Below the pieces are notes generated by a model. It saw nothing but the letters and a program-made list of their open reading frames with translations, ran no database searches and had not been told where the DNA came from. DNA of 64,000 nucleotides. Source: Magicicada septendecula (Eukaryota > Arthropoda > Insecta > Hemiptera > Cicadidae). Shown in pieces: positions 1 through 11,480 of the stretch. The stretch covers positions 705,406,885-705,470,884 of the forward strand of contig CM068367.1 in the NCBI GenBank assembly GCA_034769895.1, written 5' to 3'. Made by a program: the position numbers and the translations under genes. Every line of letters begins with the position of its first letter. The stretch's first letter is position 1.

Positions 1-1425
1 CTACTACTGTGTCAACATCAATACTTCTCAAAATTCTATAACATTACATTAACTCAAAACAACATTACATTACTTTCATTTCTACTATTTCAACTTTAAC
101 TTTGACTTCAACTTGGACAGATCTATATGTCCCATAAAATATTCATCACCCAAAACTATCTTTTATTAACTTTCACAAATTATTACTTTACTTCTCAATT
201 TATCAAATTATTTTTATCATTACTTTAAAACAGCATCGGTAATATATTAAAACATTACATTGAACATAATTACTTGGAACATTTATAAACCATTTTACCA
301 GTGACATGTTATTGCTGATCAGCTGATCTCCTAACACAATGAAAACACATTTCAAAATTGAACAAATTACATGAAATATATATATATTTATTTATCATTA
401 CTTCTCACCTCCTTGTTTCCCCTTTTTCTGATTCTGATAATTCATATTAACCACCTGCCAGACGGTTTAATTATCTGCTTAGTTTAAAAAATACACACAT
501 AATGAAAACACATATTTTTATCAATACCTATATCTAACCTACGATAATAAAATAATACCTTTAAAATTATAGCATGAACACCTTATATTGAATGTATGAG
601 CATCTAATTACTTAAACAGAGCACAAGCATTTTTATTGGATCAAAATTTGAGTTAGCAATTTTTCATGTCATAAAATTTAAATTCGTGACTCACCTGAGT
701 CACCTCCCATCCACACACTCAAATTTCCAAATTGATTATTAATAATTATTATACCTCATCGTTCAATTATTATTAAAATTTTTAATTATCATTTTTATTT
801 AACACAATTAATTCAAATAATCTCACTATTGAATTAAAATCTTACTTACACCTGTAAACATTTTTATTATACATGACTCATACTGTAAAAGTTCTATACT
901 TACAGTCCATTTAACATGATATACACAAAACATATTCACCATACCACATTACTTTCACCTCACCTCTGAAACATTTAACACAAATATCAGTTTACATCAA
1001 ACAATTTAGCCATCTATTACCAAATTCCAAATCTCGTAAAATAAATTGAATTCATTTATAGAATTTAATTAATTAGCATTTACATAATCACTCAAAATAT
1101 TTAAAACCTCTCCAATTATTTTAATTAAATTCATTATTAAAATACAAATTCCAATACTATCAAAATATTTACCCTTAAATAATTCCTGTTTTCAAAATTA
1201 ATTCTTATATTTATTAAATTGCAAAGCATTAATATTATTATAATCACTTACCTACATACATACATTGTTTAGCTGACCTTCTACAATACACATAAATAAA
1301 TGCACTACAATTATTTACAAACTTTAGTTATCAACTGTTCAGTTTTTCCGCACTTCATTGTCCAAGTCTGCCATGTCAGAACCATAAAACATAATGTTTA
1401 TCACTGTCTTTTATTGTTTGATAGT

Positions 1426-2505
1426 TTAGCCTCCATCGTCATAGATAAGTCTTGGTTTTATACCACACTGTTCATTTTTATTGACAAACAAATTATTGTT
1501 TTGTGTGTTATAACCACAAAAACTGACTTCATTTATCTTACCCAAATACTCATTAAACCAGTCGACGTTAGGTATTTTTGTTAAGTCTCCGTCATTAAAT
1601 TCACTCACTATCGGGTTAATTACTTTTGTCAAATCATTATAGTCATTATTATTCAAATATACTTTTAAACTTTCTTTCCATTCGTCATACTTTCTACTCA
1701 AATTATACAATTCTGTTACATACCATTCTCTACTTACCTCTCTCTCTTCACAACACCACGTCACACTCTCACAATTATTCCGGACAGAGGGTACACATTT
1801 ACTCAACAAAAATAAACACCTCAATTCATCTATCAATACGGGACTCTTGCCCTTCAACAACAACACTTGTGAACTCAATAAATCATCATACACATTATCA
1901 ACAATAAGGGGAAAATTTACCCTCTGTCCCCACTCTACCACAACATTATTTTTCCTCTCTCTCTCTAACTCATTAACACACCTTAACATCTCATAATCAC
2001 ATTCTAAAAATTCCTCAGTATTTTCATTACTTATTTTCACCGTATCGACCTCCGATACTAATTCTTCAAATACATTATTATACTCAATATTACTATTCTC
2101 ATTATTTTCAACATTGTTACACTCGTCATTATAATTTTCATTTGTATTACTATCTCCCCTACATACACACTCTCTTGACTCCTTTGCTTCTCTACATATT
2201 TCAGTTAACTTACTCTCAAGACTACACAGTGAATTAGTTAATACGTCAAACTTAGCATCATTCATGTCAAAACGACTATTCATATCGCTACTTATCACAT
2301 TAAATTTGTTCTCGAAAATTTTTTCGTTATTGTCAAAACGTTTATTTAATTCCTTAAACTTGTTATTCTGTTCCTCATGTTGTTTTTCTGAATTTTCTTT
2401 CATACTACACATCAAACTATACAAATTTGTTAACATGCTACTGTCGTCACATTTTTTATTTTGATTCATTGGAATAGGTGTTGATTGATGTTCGACATCT
2501 TTCAT
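1426..2505 (-). CDS. Gag-like protein of element A, copy 1
   Basis: A 359-residue frame. Residues about 20-110 have heptad-like spacing (repeated FDxN/KFD units such as NKRFDNNEK and SRFDMNDAKFD) consistent with a coiled coil. A low-complexity Asn/Glu-rich linker follows (about 115-150), then a mixed alpha-type region with several Trp residues (about 190-340). No CCHC zinc knuckle, protease or polymerase motif is seen. Coiled coil plus helical domain just downstream of an LTR and PBS fits a structural Gag of a Gypsy-like element, but that is inference from position and not from a recognised domain. The copy at 7204-8283 differs at two residues. Confidence 0.55.
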   Translation of the reverse strand: MKDVEHQSTPIPMNQNKKCDDSSMLTNLYSLMCSMKENSEKQHEEQNNKFKELNKRFDNNEKIFENKFNVISSDMNSRFDMNDAKFDVLTNSLCSLESKLTEICREAKESRECVCRGDSNTNENYNDECNNVENNENSNIEYNNVFEELVSEVDTVKISNENTEEFLECDYEMLRCVNELERERKNNVVVEWGQRVNFPLIVDNVYDDLLSSQVLLLKGKSPVLIDELRCLFLLSKCVPSVRNNCESVTWCCEEREVSREWYVTELYNLSRKYDEWKESLKVYLNNNDYNDLTKVINPIVSEFNDGDLTKIPNVDWFNEYLGKINEVSFCGYNTQNNNLFVNKNEQCGIKPRLIYDDGG

Positions 2506-2511
2506 TATTTT

Positions 2512-2757
2512 TTATTCAGTTATTTCTGTATTACTGTCAATGAAGCTAACTTCTTCATTATTAGTTGTACAGTCCCCACTCAAATTTGGGGTTATTTGAA
2601 TTACCGAATCTACAGTTACATTACTCTGATCACTCATATTTAATTCTGTTTTATCTTTACTCGCACTTGGAGTCGAATGTGTCTCCAAATTACTCATGTT
2701 TAAGTCGTCAAAATTTTCGACACTATTTTTATTTACTTTATTCTCGTTATCTGACAT
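2512..2757 (-). CDS. Short acidic Gag N-terminal reading frame, element A copy 1
   Basis: An 81-residue frame starting at ATG 2757 (MSDNENK...). It is rich in Asn, Ser, Thr, Asp and Glu with few hydrophobic residues, so probably disordered. It ends in TAA two codons before the ATG of the 359-residue frame at 2505, and both lie in the same reading frame. The stop is present in both copies of the element. It could be a separate leader protein, or the N-terminus of one Gag with a fixed or readthrough stop. The upstream in-frame TTG at 2778 is a less likely start. Confidence 0.45.
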   Translation of the reverse strand: MSDNENKVNKNSVENFDDLNMSNLETHSTPSASKDKTELNMSDQSNVTVDSVIQITPNLSGDCTTNNEEVSFIDSNTEITE

Positions 2758-2956
2758 TTTTTTACAATTGATATTCAAAATATTACTAATCTAATTAATT
2801 AATTTATTTAATTTTTTGTCCTGTACTTTCTATATTACTTTCGGTATAGCTTTGCGTACATAACGCATTGTTATTTTGCTACGCTAACCTAAAACACACG
2901 TTTGCCTCTTTGTAGGTGCGGATTTTACATTAACGCAATTTTTTAATTGGTAAAAT

Positions 2957-2976
2957 CGTCCCTTTCGGCTGCGCCA
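2957..2976 (-). other. Primer-binding-site candidate, element A copy 1
   Basis: The minus strand reads TGGCGCAGCCGAAAGG two bases after the inferred LTR end. A start of TGGCGC is typical of a sequence complementary to a tRNA 3' end (...GCGCCA). The same sequence lies at 8735-8754 in copy 2. The tRNA was not identified. Confidence 0.5.
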
Positions 2977-2978
2977 CC

Positions 2979-4130
2979 TGTGAAGTTACTTTACTCTTTA
3001 AAATATATTAAATACAATTTATATTTTTTGCCTACCTGTAAAGGTTCCTTTTTGGGTCCAGAAATCCGATCGCACGAACCTCAGAAGCAAACATGCGTTT
3101 CATAGGTTATCGAAATAATTGATTCTACACATTATATGAAGAGAATTTAAGATTTAATTTCGTTTAGCATTATTTCAAATTATTACAAGTTTTACTGCAT
3201 ATGACATATTTCGTCAGAAATGATCTTTTGGCTTGTTACATGACCACCACTATTATTCTAACTTATCCTACAGCTTACCTTAGTTTTTACACACACACAC
3301 ACACACTCAAGACTGCCCAGCCTGCAATTTTTTACGCACCCAAACACACACAAAATTTTATTTAGCCCTTAACATTTTTATAATAATAAAATTCCCCCCA
3401 CGCGGTCTTCGCGCACTCTCAGTGTTCGGTCATACTTCCTTTTGGTGTCCGATAAAAGTCTCAGGATATGTTCCGCACTCTCACCGAACCGCGGTCAGAC
3501 AGATCTTTGTTGTTCGAGCACTTTATTACTGGAAAAAATAAAAAAATTTGTAGAGAGCCTACTTGGCCCCGTGCCGGCCGACACGTATAGAGTAACTGCA
3601 CTGCGTTCTGTGCTGAGCGGGAGGAATTGTGTATTCACTGCCAACAGATTTTCGTCGCCGTTCAAACTGAATTGCTGTGGTTTATTCACTCTATGCATGG
3701 CACATAATGTGTTTTTTGTGAGGTAGCCGTGGACGATATTTGTCGCTGCTAGACTGATGTCACTAGCAGTGGGCGGGGCTTAACGATATTTCCTGTAGTT
3801 CGTCTTGCTGATATCACAAACTGTTCGTTCATGCGCCATTTTTTACAGCGCCGTTGGAGTTTCACGGCGTCACTACAGCGCCCCTGCTTGAGATGTTAAG
3901 TGCGTGCATCGTCACACATATACAGAGTTCTGAGAAAATTAGGGTGGTGCAAATTTCTTGCCGAGTTACACCACAGAAACTGCGTCTTGCCTTTGTTTCA
4001 ACCCTGTTTCTTGCCACGTGGTCAGTTATAATGGAATAACGTTGTCGGAAAATAAAACTTTCCCAATACTTTTTTATAAAATCCCGCAAAAAATGAAATA
4101 AATGAAATTACCCAATTTAGACACGTTACA
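2979..4130 (-). repeat. LTR of element A, copy 1
   Basis: On the minus strand it begins TGTAACGTGTC and ends CTTCACA, the usual TG...CA ends. It is preceded by a G-rich polypurine tract and followed, after two bases, by a primer-binding-site candidate. It contains an AATAAA signal near 3533 and a short CA microsatellite near 3291-3305. The start is fixed by the point where homology between the two copies ends (4130 and 9917). The end is inferred from the PBS position. The length is about 1.15 kb. Confidence 0.65.
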
Positions 4131-4142
4131 ATACCCCCTCAA
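4131..4142 (-). other. Polypurine tract of element A
   Basis: The minus strand reads TTGAGGGGGTAT immediately before the TGTAACG start of the LTR at 4130, the expected position and composition of the plus-strand primer of an LTR retrotransposon. Confidence 0.6.
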
Positions 4143-7100
4143 TGAGAATTCTGCTGTCCAGAAGAAATCTCATTGATAAACCCTTAAGAGGACCGGTGAG
4201 GAACTGGTGCCAACAACACCCTTGTTCTTATACTTCATGGGTACACGACCCCCCTGGCTCGGCGACCATTGACACATCTGAACGAGATCACTGGACTTCT
4301 CCGTAAGAGATCCCAACACCGAAAAATCGAACAGACAAGTACCACAGCACACCTCACCTTCTAACATGCTACCCCCCAAAATCCTCAATCCCTGGCTTAG
4401 ATTACGCCAGATCCTCAGCCGATATGTTTCCCCTTGTATGCAAGCTGGGCTCACACACTTTAGCAGATACTGGGCTCACACACACTCACATTACATATTG
4501 ACATCACATATCATAAAATTGAAAAGATCTTTTAAAATTTATTTACCTGGCAACCCATTGGTTGTTTTCATGTAAAATTGATTCATGAATTTTGTATAAA
4601 TTCTAAATTATTCTCTTCTTTGTTTTCTGTTTTTATTTAAGTTAATTTAAACATTTCTTATCATTAATAACATCCTTAACCTACCATGTAATCACTTAGA
4701 ATCTAACAATACAAGTCAATACAATAAATCAATAAAAATAAACATGGTCAATATACAAATAATAAAATAATCGAAGCTTAAAATATTCATTACCTGGCAG
4801 GCGAAAAATCCAGATTTTTTTTTCAAAAATAATCTTCCAAAAAATTTTAAAATTCAAAAAAAATTTAAATTTATTAAAAGGTTTCCCTTACATACAGCAA
4901 TTATTTGAAATTATCTTAAATTGACCAAAAACCAAAGGTGAATTAATCTTCCTTACTATACAAGCTTAGTATGCATATGACCTCATCAGCTGATCGAAAC
5001 TAGGTCAAGCCCACAACCTTGACCCACATATGTTATGTATAAGTTCTATCTGAAAATACATTCAACATCTATAACATCCTAACTTGAAACTCAACACATA
5101 ACAAAATAAAATATTTAAAATAACAAAATATGATTATAAATAATAAGCAAATTGACATTTAAATTATTCAAAATAAACACCTTATATCTTTACATTATCA
5201 AATTCTCTTAAAGTTTTGTCACTGGTTTCAAAATAAAAATTTTATATCTTTCAACTATAACTTTCTTCCTTTAACAATTTTATTCTACATTACTTTGGGT
5301 GATTTAAACATTTATCTCATTTATTTACTACTTGATCTGTATACATATATAATCTTTCTCCCTCCGACTCTAACTTCTAACCATTGTAACTCACATGACA
5401 CCCATCTCTATCAAAATCTCTATCGAAACACTATCTAACCACAACTTATCATTAAACTCAATTCGCCACCTTCTCTCAATGTATAAAAAAAAAAGGACTC
5501 TCTAACCCTTTGTACATAGGATACGTGTTTCCCCCCCAAAACTCATTTCCCTTATCTGGCCCCTGGATTCTACCTAAGGCGGCCCCGTCCCCACTAAATC
5601 GGTCCCAATCCCGTCCCAACTTATCATTATGTTGCGGACTCCTACATTACACTACCCCCTACTACAAAATTGCCATCCCCAAAATCTCAATCTCATTACC
5701 TTACTACAACTACAACAAAATAACATTATCAATTATAAACAACAATATATCACTCAAAACTCCACATAAATTCTCCACTACTACTGTGTCAACATCAATA
5801 CTTCTCAAAATTCTATAACATTACATTAACTCAAAACAACATTACATTACTTTCATTTCTACTATTTCAACTTTAACTTTGACTTCAACTTGGACAGATC
5901 TATATGTCCCATAAAATATTCATCACCCAAAACTATCTTTTATTAACTTTCACAAATTATTACTTTACTTCTCAATTTATCAAATTATTTTTATCATTAC
6001 TTTAAAACAGCATCGGTAATATATTAAAACATTACATTGAACATTAATTACTTGGAACATTTATAAACCATTGTACCAGTGACATGTTATTGCTGATCAG
6101 CTGATCTCCTAACACAATGAAAACACATTTCAAAATTGAACAAATTACATGAAATATATATATATTTATTTATCATTACTTCTCACCTCCTTGTTTCCCC
6201 TTTTTCTGATTCTGATAATTCATATTAACCACCTGCCAGACGTTTTAATTATCTGCTTAGTTTAAAAAATACACACATAATGAAAACACATATTTTTATC
6301 AATACCTATATCTAACCTACGATAATAAAATAATACCTTTAAAATTATAGCATGAACACCTTATATTGAATGTATGAGCATCTAATTACTTAAACAGAGC
6401 ACAAGCATTTTTATTGGATCAAATTTTGAGTTAGCAATTTTTCATGTCATAAAATTTAAATTCGTGACTCACCTGAGTCACCTCCCATCCACACACTCAA
6501 ATTTCCAAATTGATTATTAATAATTATTATACCTCATCGTTCAATTATTATTAAAATTTTTAATTATCATTTTTATTTAACACAATTAATTCAAATAATC
6601 TCACTATTGAATTAAAATCTTAGTTACACCTGTAAACATTTTTATTATACATGACTCATACTGTAAAAGTTCTATACTTACAGTCCATTTAACATGATAT
6701 ACACAAAACATATTCACCATACCACATTACTTTCACCTCACCTCTGAAACATTTAACACAAATATCAGTTTACATCAAACAATTTAGCCATCTATTACCA
6801 AATTCCAAATCTCGTAAAATAAATTGAATTCATTTATAGAATTTAATTAATTAGCATTTACATAATCACTCAAAATATTTAAAACCTCTCCAATTATTTT
6901 AATTAAATTCATTATTAAAATACAAATTCCAATACTATCAAAATATTTACCCTTAACCAATTCCTGTTTTCAAAATTAATTCTGATATTTATTAAATTGC
7001 AAAGCATTAATATTATTATAATCACTTACCTACATACATACATTGTTTAGCTGACCTTCTACAATACACATAAATAAATGCACTACAATTATTTACAAAC

Positions 7101-7203
7101 TTTAGTTATCAACTGTTCAGTTTTTCCGCACTTCATTGTCCAAGTCTGCCATGTCAGAACCATAAAACATAATGTTTATCACTGTCTTTTATTGTGTGAT
7201 AGT
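4143..7203 (-). other. Non-coding internal region of element A
   Basis: Downstream of gag and before the polypurine tract there is about 3 kb of AT-rich DNA. No reading frame resembles reverse transcriptase or integrase. The short frames at 4170-4454 and 5510-5818 have no recognisable domain and unconvincing composition. 5778-7203 is repeated at 1-1425. Confidence 0.6.
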
Positions 7204-8283
7204 TTAGCCTCCATCGTCATAGATAAGTCTTGGTTTTATACCACACTGTTCATTTTTATTGACAAACAAATTATTGTTTTGTGTGTTATAACCACAAAAA
7301 CTGACTTCATTTATCTTACCCAAATACTCATTAAACCAGTCGACGTTAGGTATTTTTGTTAAGTCTCCGTCATTAAATTCACTCACTATCGGGTTAATTA
7401 CTTTTGTCAAATCATTATAGTCATTATTATTCAAATATACTTTTAAACTTTCTTTCCATTCGTCATACTTTCTACTCAAATTATACAATTCTGTTACATA
7501 CCATTCTCTACTTACCTCTCTCTCTTCACAACACCACGTCACACTCTCACAATTATTCCGGACAGAGGGTACACAATTACTCAACAAAAATAAACACCTC
7601 AATTCATCTATCAATACGGGACTCTTGCCCTTCAACAACAACACTTGTGAACTCAATAAATCATCATACACATTATCAACAATAAGGGGAAAATTTACCC
7701 TCTGTCCCCACTCTACCACAACATTATTTTTCCTCTCTCTCTCTAACTCATTAACACACCTTAACATCTCATAATCACATTCTAAAAATTCCTCAGTATT
7801 TTCATTACTTATTTTCACCGTATCGACCTCCGATACTAATTCTTCAAATACATTATTATACTCAATATTACTATTCTCATTATTTTCAACATTGTTACAC
7901 TCGTCATTATAATTTTCATTTGTATTACTATCTCCCCTACATACACACTCTCTTGACTCCTTTGCTTCTCTACATATTTCAGTTAACTTACTCTCAAGAC
8001 TACACAGTGAATTAGTTAATACGTCAAACTTAGCATCATTCATGTCAAAACGACTATTCATATCGCTACTTATCACATTAAATTTGTTCTCGAAAATTTT
8101 TTTGTTATTGTCAAAACGTTTATTTAATTCCTTAAACTTGTTATTCTGTTCCTCATGTTGTTTTTCTGAATTTTCTTTCATACTACACATCAAACTATAC
8201 AAATTTGTTAACATGCTACTGTCGTCACATTTTTTATTTTGATTCATTGGAATAGGTGTTGATTGATGTTCGACATCTTTCAT
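7204..8283 (-). CDS. Gag-like protein of element A, copy 2
   Basis: 359 residues. It differs from the 1426-2505 copy at two sites (one Glu/Lys in the coiled-coil part, one Lys/Asn in the C-terminal half). It has the same layout: N-terminal coiled coil, Asn-rich linker, helical C-terminal region, no zinc knuckle. It lies downstream of the 5' LTR at 8757-9917 and its PBS, so this is the copy with an intact upstream LTR. An open frame with mostly silent or conservative change suggests recent insertion. Confidence 0.55.
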   Translation of the reverse strand: MKDVEHQSTPIPMNQNKKCDDSSMLTNLYSLMCSMKENSEKQHEEQNNKFKELNKRFDNNKKIFENKFNVISSDMNSRFDMNDAKFDVLTNSLCSLESKLTEICREAKESRECVCRGDSNTNENYNDECNNVENNENSNIEYNNVFEELVSEVDTVKISNENTEEFLECDYEMLRCVNELERERKNNVVVEWGQRVNFPLIVDNVYDDLLSSQVLLLKGKSPVLIDELRCLFLLSNCVPSVRNNCESVTWCCEEREVSREWYVTELYNLSRKYDEWKESLKVYLNNNDYNDLTKVINPIVSEFNDGDLTKIPNVDWFNEYLGKINEVSFCGYNTQNNNLFVNKNEQCGIKPRLIYDDGG

Positions 8284-8289
8284 TATTTT

Positions 8290-8535
8290 TTATTCAGTTA
8301 TTTCTGTATTACTGTCAATGAAGCTAACTTCTTCATTATTAGTTGTACAGTCCCCACTCAAATTTGGGGTTATTTGAATTACCGAATCTACAGTTACATT
8401 ACTCTGATCACTCATATTTAATTCTGTTTTATCTTTACTCGCACTTGGAGTCGAATGTGTCTCCAAATTACTCATGTTTAAGTCGTCAAAATTTTCGACA
8501 CTATTTTTATTTACTTTATTCTCGTTATCTGACAT
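8290..8535 (-). CDS. Short acidic Gag N-terminal reading frame, element A copy 2
   Basis: Its translation is identical to the frame at 2512-2757, including the in-frame TAA that separates it from the longer frame. Preservation of both the frame and the stop in two copies argues against a private mutation. It starts at ATG 8535. Confidence 0.45.
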   Translation of the reverse strand: MSDNENKVNKNSVENFDDLNMSNLETHSTPSASKDKTELNMSDQSNVTVDSVIQITPNLSGDCTTNNEEVSFIDSNTEITE

Positions 8536-8734
8536 TTTTTTACAATTGATATTCAAAATATTACTAATCTAATTAATTAATTTATTTAATTTTTTGTCCT
8601 GTACTTTCTATATTACTTTCGGTATAGCTTTGCGTACATAACGCATTGTTATTTTGCTACGCTAACCTAAAACACACGTTTGCCTCTTTGTAGGTGCGGA
8701 TTTTACATTAACGCAATTTTTTAATTGGTAAAAT

Positions 8735-8754
8735 CGTCCCTTTCGGCTGCGCCA
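8735..8754 (-). other. Primer-binding-site candidate, element A copy 2
   Basis: Identical to the candidate at 2957-2976. It lies about 220 bases upstream of the first ATG of the Gag-like frames, a normal spacing for an LTR element. Confidence 0.5.
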
Positions 8755-8756
8755 CC

Positions 8757-9061
8757 TGTAAAGTTACTTTACTCTTTAAAATATATTAAATACAATTTAT
8801 ATTTTTTGCCTACCTGTAAAGGTTCCTTTTTGGGTCCAGAAATCCGATCGCACGAACCTCAGAAGCAAACATGCGTTTCATAGGTTATCGAAATAATTGA
8901 TTCTACACATTATATGAAGAGAATTTAAGATTTAATTTCGTTTAGCATTATTTCAAATTATTACAAGTTTTACTGCATATGACATATTTCGTCAGAAATG
9001 ATCTTTTGGCTTGTTACATGACCACCACTATTATTCTAACTTATCCTACAGCTTACCTTAG

Positions 9062-9092
<31 letters not shown>

Positions 9093-9917
9093 TCAAGACT
9101 GCCCAGCCTGCAATTTTTTACGCACCCAAACACACACAAAATTTTATTTAGCCCTTAACATTTTTATAATAATAAAATTCCCCCCACGCGGTCTTCGCGC
9201 ACTCTCAGTGTTCGGTCATACTTCCTTTTGGTGTCCGATAAAAGTCTCAGGATATGTTCCGCACTCTCACCGAACCGCGGTCAGACAGATCTTTGTTGTT
9301 CGAGCACTTTATTACTGGAAAAAATAAAAAAATTTGTAGAGAGCCTACTTGGCCCCATGCCGGCCGACACGTATAGAGTAACTGCACTGCGTCCTGTGCT
9401 GAGCGGGAGGAATTGTGTATTCACTGCCAACAGATTTTCGTCGCCGTTCAAACTGAATTGCTGTGGTTTATTCACTCTATGCATGGCACATAATGTGTTT
9501 TTTGTGAGGTAACCGTGGACGATATTTGTCGCTGCTAGACTGATGTCACTAGCAGTGGGCGGGGCTTAACGATATTTCCTGTAGTTCGTCTTGCTGATAT
9601 CACAAACTGTTCGTTCATGCGCCATTTTTTACAGCGCCGTTGGAGTTTCACGGCGTCACTACAGCGCCCCTGCTTGAGATGTTAAGTGCGTGCATCGTCA
9701 CACATATACCGAGTTCTGAGAAAATTAGGGTGGTGCGAATTCCTTGCCGAGTTACACCACAGAAACTGCGTCTTGCCTTTGTTTCAACACTGTTTCTTGC
9801 CACGTGGTCAGTTATAATGGAAATAACGTTGTCGGAAAATAAAACTTTCCCAATACTTTTTTATAAAATCCTGCAAAAAATGAAATAAATGAAATTACCC
9901 AATTTAGACACGTTACA
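8757..9917 (-). repeat. LTR of element A, copy 2 (5' LTR)
   Basis: Nearly identical to 2979-4130 and about 9 bp longer, mainly because the CA microsatellite near 9067-9092 has expanded. It starts TGTAACGTGTC on the minus strand and directly abuts the interrupted gag of a second LTR element at 9918, so 9917/9918 is a real insertion boundary. Confidence 0.7.
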
Positions 9918-11229
9918 ATTATTATTTATTCCTACATCAATCACTTTATCATTTTGCTTATTGAATAAATACGTTAATGATATATCCATTGTTAATGCTA
10001 CCACCGATATTTGATTATGCATTTTTACTTCTGGTGTATTCAATTTAGCTATGGATTTGCTTACTGTTTTACTCACTGTTATATTTAATTTACCTATAAA
10101 TTTCTTGAAGTTTTTTCTCACTATTTGGTTGTGAGTTCCTTCGAAAGTTTCTATTAATCTCCTTCTGTTATTTTTAAAACTACATACTTTTCTGTATTCC
10201 TTACTTAGGATGTTAAGTACATTAACTAGTCCATGGTTCATCATCTCCCACTCTTCCCTTGTATTTATTAATTTCCTTTGATGCATTTTTCTCATTTTCT
10301 CGCTGTTGTTGGTAACTTGATTTTGTACCTGTATTATCTTGGTTTCTGCCTGATTAGATTGTTCCCCTACTTTATTTTGTAGTATCTCTAATTGCTCCTG
10401 AGTATCTTTGTGAAGTATAACAATACTAGTTTTACTGTTATCTTCCCTCATTTGTTTCTTTAATTCCTCATTATTTTGTTTTAATAATGTTCCATTATCT
10501 TCCCTCATTTGTTTCTTTAATTCCTCATTATTTTGTTTCAATAAGTTTTCATTATCTTTTCTGTCTTCTGTACTCTGTTTTTTCAACGCTTCCTGTAGCA
10601 TTTCCATTAGGTTATTCATGTTGATACCTTCGGTTGTTTTGTTCGGTTCTATTTTGTCCCCTTGGGCATCCCTTACTACTACAGTCTGGCAACTTTATCT
10701 GAGTCCCCGGACGAAATTCGAAGCTGAAGAGCCTCCCTTCGCCCTTCCAGTCCACATGTTACTCGAGCCACTCTATTTGTTGCAGCGCGAGCCAATAGGA
10801 GCTCGTTTCGTGTGCTGTTCATGCAGCATTGTCAGATGCTACAATATGTTCATTCCATTCCAAGTCGTCCCACGGTAAAGGTCCGTAAGGCGAGCACTGT
10901 GGCATTCTTGTGGCTACATCACGCTCTGGTGTTGATTTACGGCAGTCTGACAACATTGCAGGCCAGGCGCTGGGTCTGACGTGCTGATGTGTTTCTCTCT
11001 CACTCCAAAGTAGGGTTACTCCCTCCCCACAGACGCGGAGCTAGCGCTGCCAGCCAGGGCTTCAGAAAGAGTTACCAAGCTGTACTTCCACTTCTTCAGT
11101 CGCTGTTACTGGGGTATCCCTTACCATTACTTCCACTTCTTCAACTGTTGTTACTTCCTTGTCTTCTATATTTAACTCTATTTCTTCTTCTTCCATACGT
11201 TTCCGTGATGTTGCTCTTCTCCTAGACAT
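9918..11229 (-). pseudogene. gag of LTR element B, doubly interrupted
   Basis: The minus strand has a start at 11229 (MSRRRATSRKR...) and an acidic stretch with a repeated TEEVEV-type unit up to 11083. A MITE at 10682-11082 breaks the frame. Coding resumes at 10681 and continues through MNNLMEMLQE (ATG at 10619) to 9918, where the LTR of element A cuts it off. The second part has two tandem LLKQNNEELKKQMREDN units, a long coiled coil, and a basic helical region with repeated VSK. Coiled-coil-rich Gag proteins are common in Gypsy-type elements. No zinc knuckle or pol is present in the window. The rest of element B would lie left of base 1. Confidence 0.55.
10682..11082. mobile_element. hAT-type MITE inside element B gag
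   Basis: A 401-bp, GC-richer insert. Its ends are imperfect inverted repeats: CAGTCTGGCAACTTTATCTG at the left, and CAGCTTGGTAACTCTTTCTG on the opposite strand at the right. Flanks TACTACTA (10674-10681) and TACTTCCA (11083-11090) match at 6 of 8 positions, consistent with an aged 8-bp target duplication. Removing the insert plus one flank keeps the surrounding gag frame open. No coding capacity. Confidence 0.6.
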
Positions 11230-11312
11230 CTCTGTTGTTCAACCGTAGCCGCCACTAGAGTAGAAATTGCTGTAAAACTCACAATAAAAATACAAAGTTA
11301 TTCTATCTCTAG

Positions 11313-11480
11313 CCTCACAAGTTGGGTTCCAATTTGTTACAAGACGACTCTCTATGGGTCTTTATTTATGTGTATACTTTGTTAATATTGGGTTAAGGAT
11401 GAGTATCTGTTCAGGGGAATGTTTGTTGAGCGCCAATTTGCAATCACCGGTTGCAAATAAAATTTATTTGTAAAATATCA
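11313..11480 (-). repeat. PBS and LTR remnant of element B
   Basis: On the minus strand a probable LTR end (...CTTGTAACA, ending at 11335) is followed after three bases by TGGAACCCAACTTGTGAGG (11331-11313), placed like a primer-binding site. AATAAA lies just upstream on the same strand near 11353. The outer LTR limit could not be fixed. About 130-150 bp look LTR-like. Confidence 0.4.

Larger units (their letters stand above)
1..9917 (-). mobile_element. Tandem gag-only LTR retrotransposon (element A)
   Basis: Bases 1-4130 recur almost identically at 5778-9917. On the minus strand the order is LTR (9917-8757), primer-binding-site candidate, two Gag-like reading frames, about 3 kb of non-coding DNA, a purine tract, LTR (4130-2979), then a second internal region that runs out of the window at base 1. 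The two copies differ by scattered substitutions and a CA-repeat length change. No reverse transcriptase, protease, RNase H or integrase motif is visible in the 4.6-kb internal region, so mobility would depend on an autonomous relative. The LTR-internal-LTR-internal order suggests unequal recombination between LTRs or insertion of a concatemer. The right boundary (9917/9918) falls inside the gag of another LTR element. I infer a non-autonomous element of the LARD or gag-only type. Confidence 0.75.

Noticed and set aside
3442..3726. Plus-strand frame inside the element A LTR (and its copy at 9228)
   Set aside because: Lies in the U3/R part of the LTR, antisense to the element, has no domain, and is duplicated only because the LTR is.
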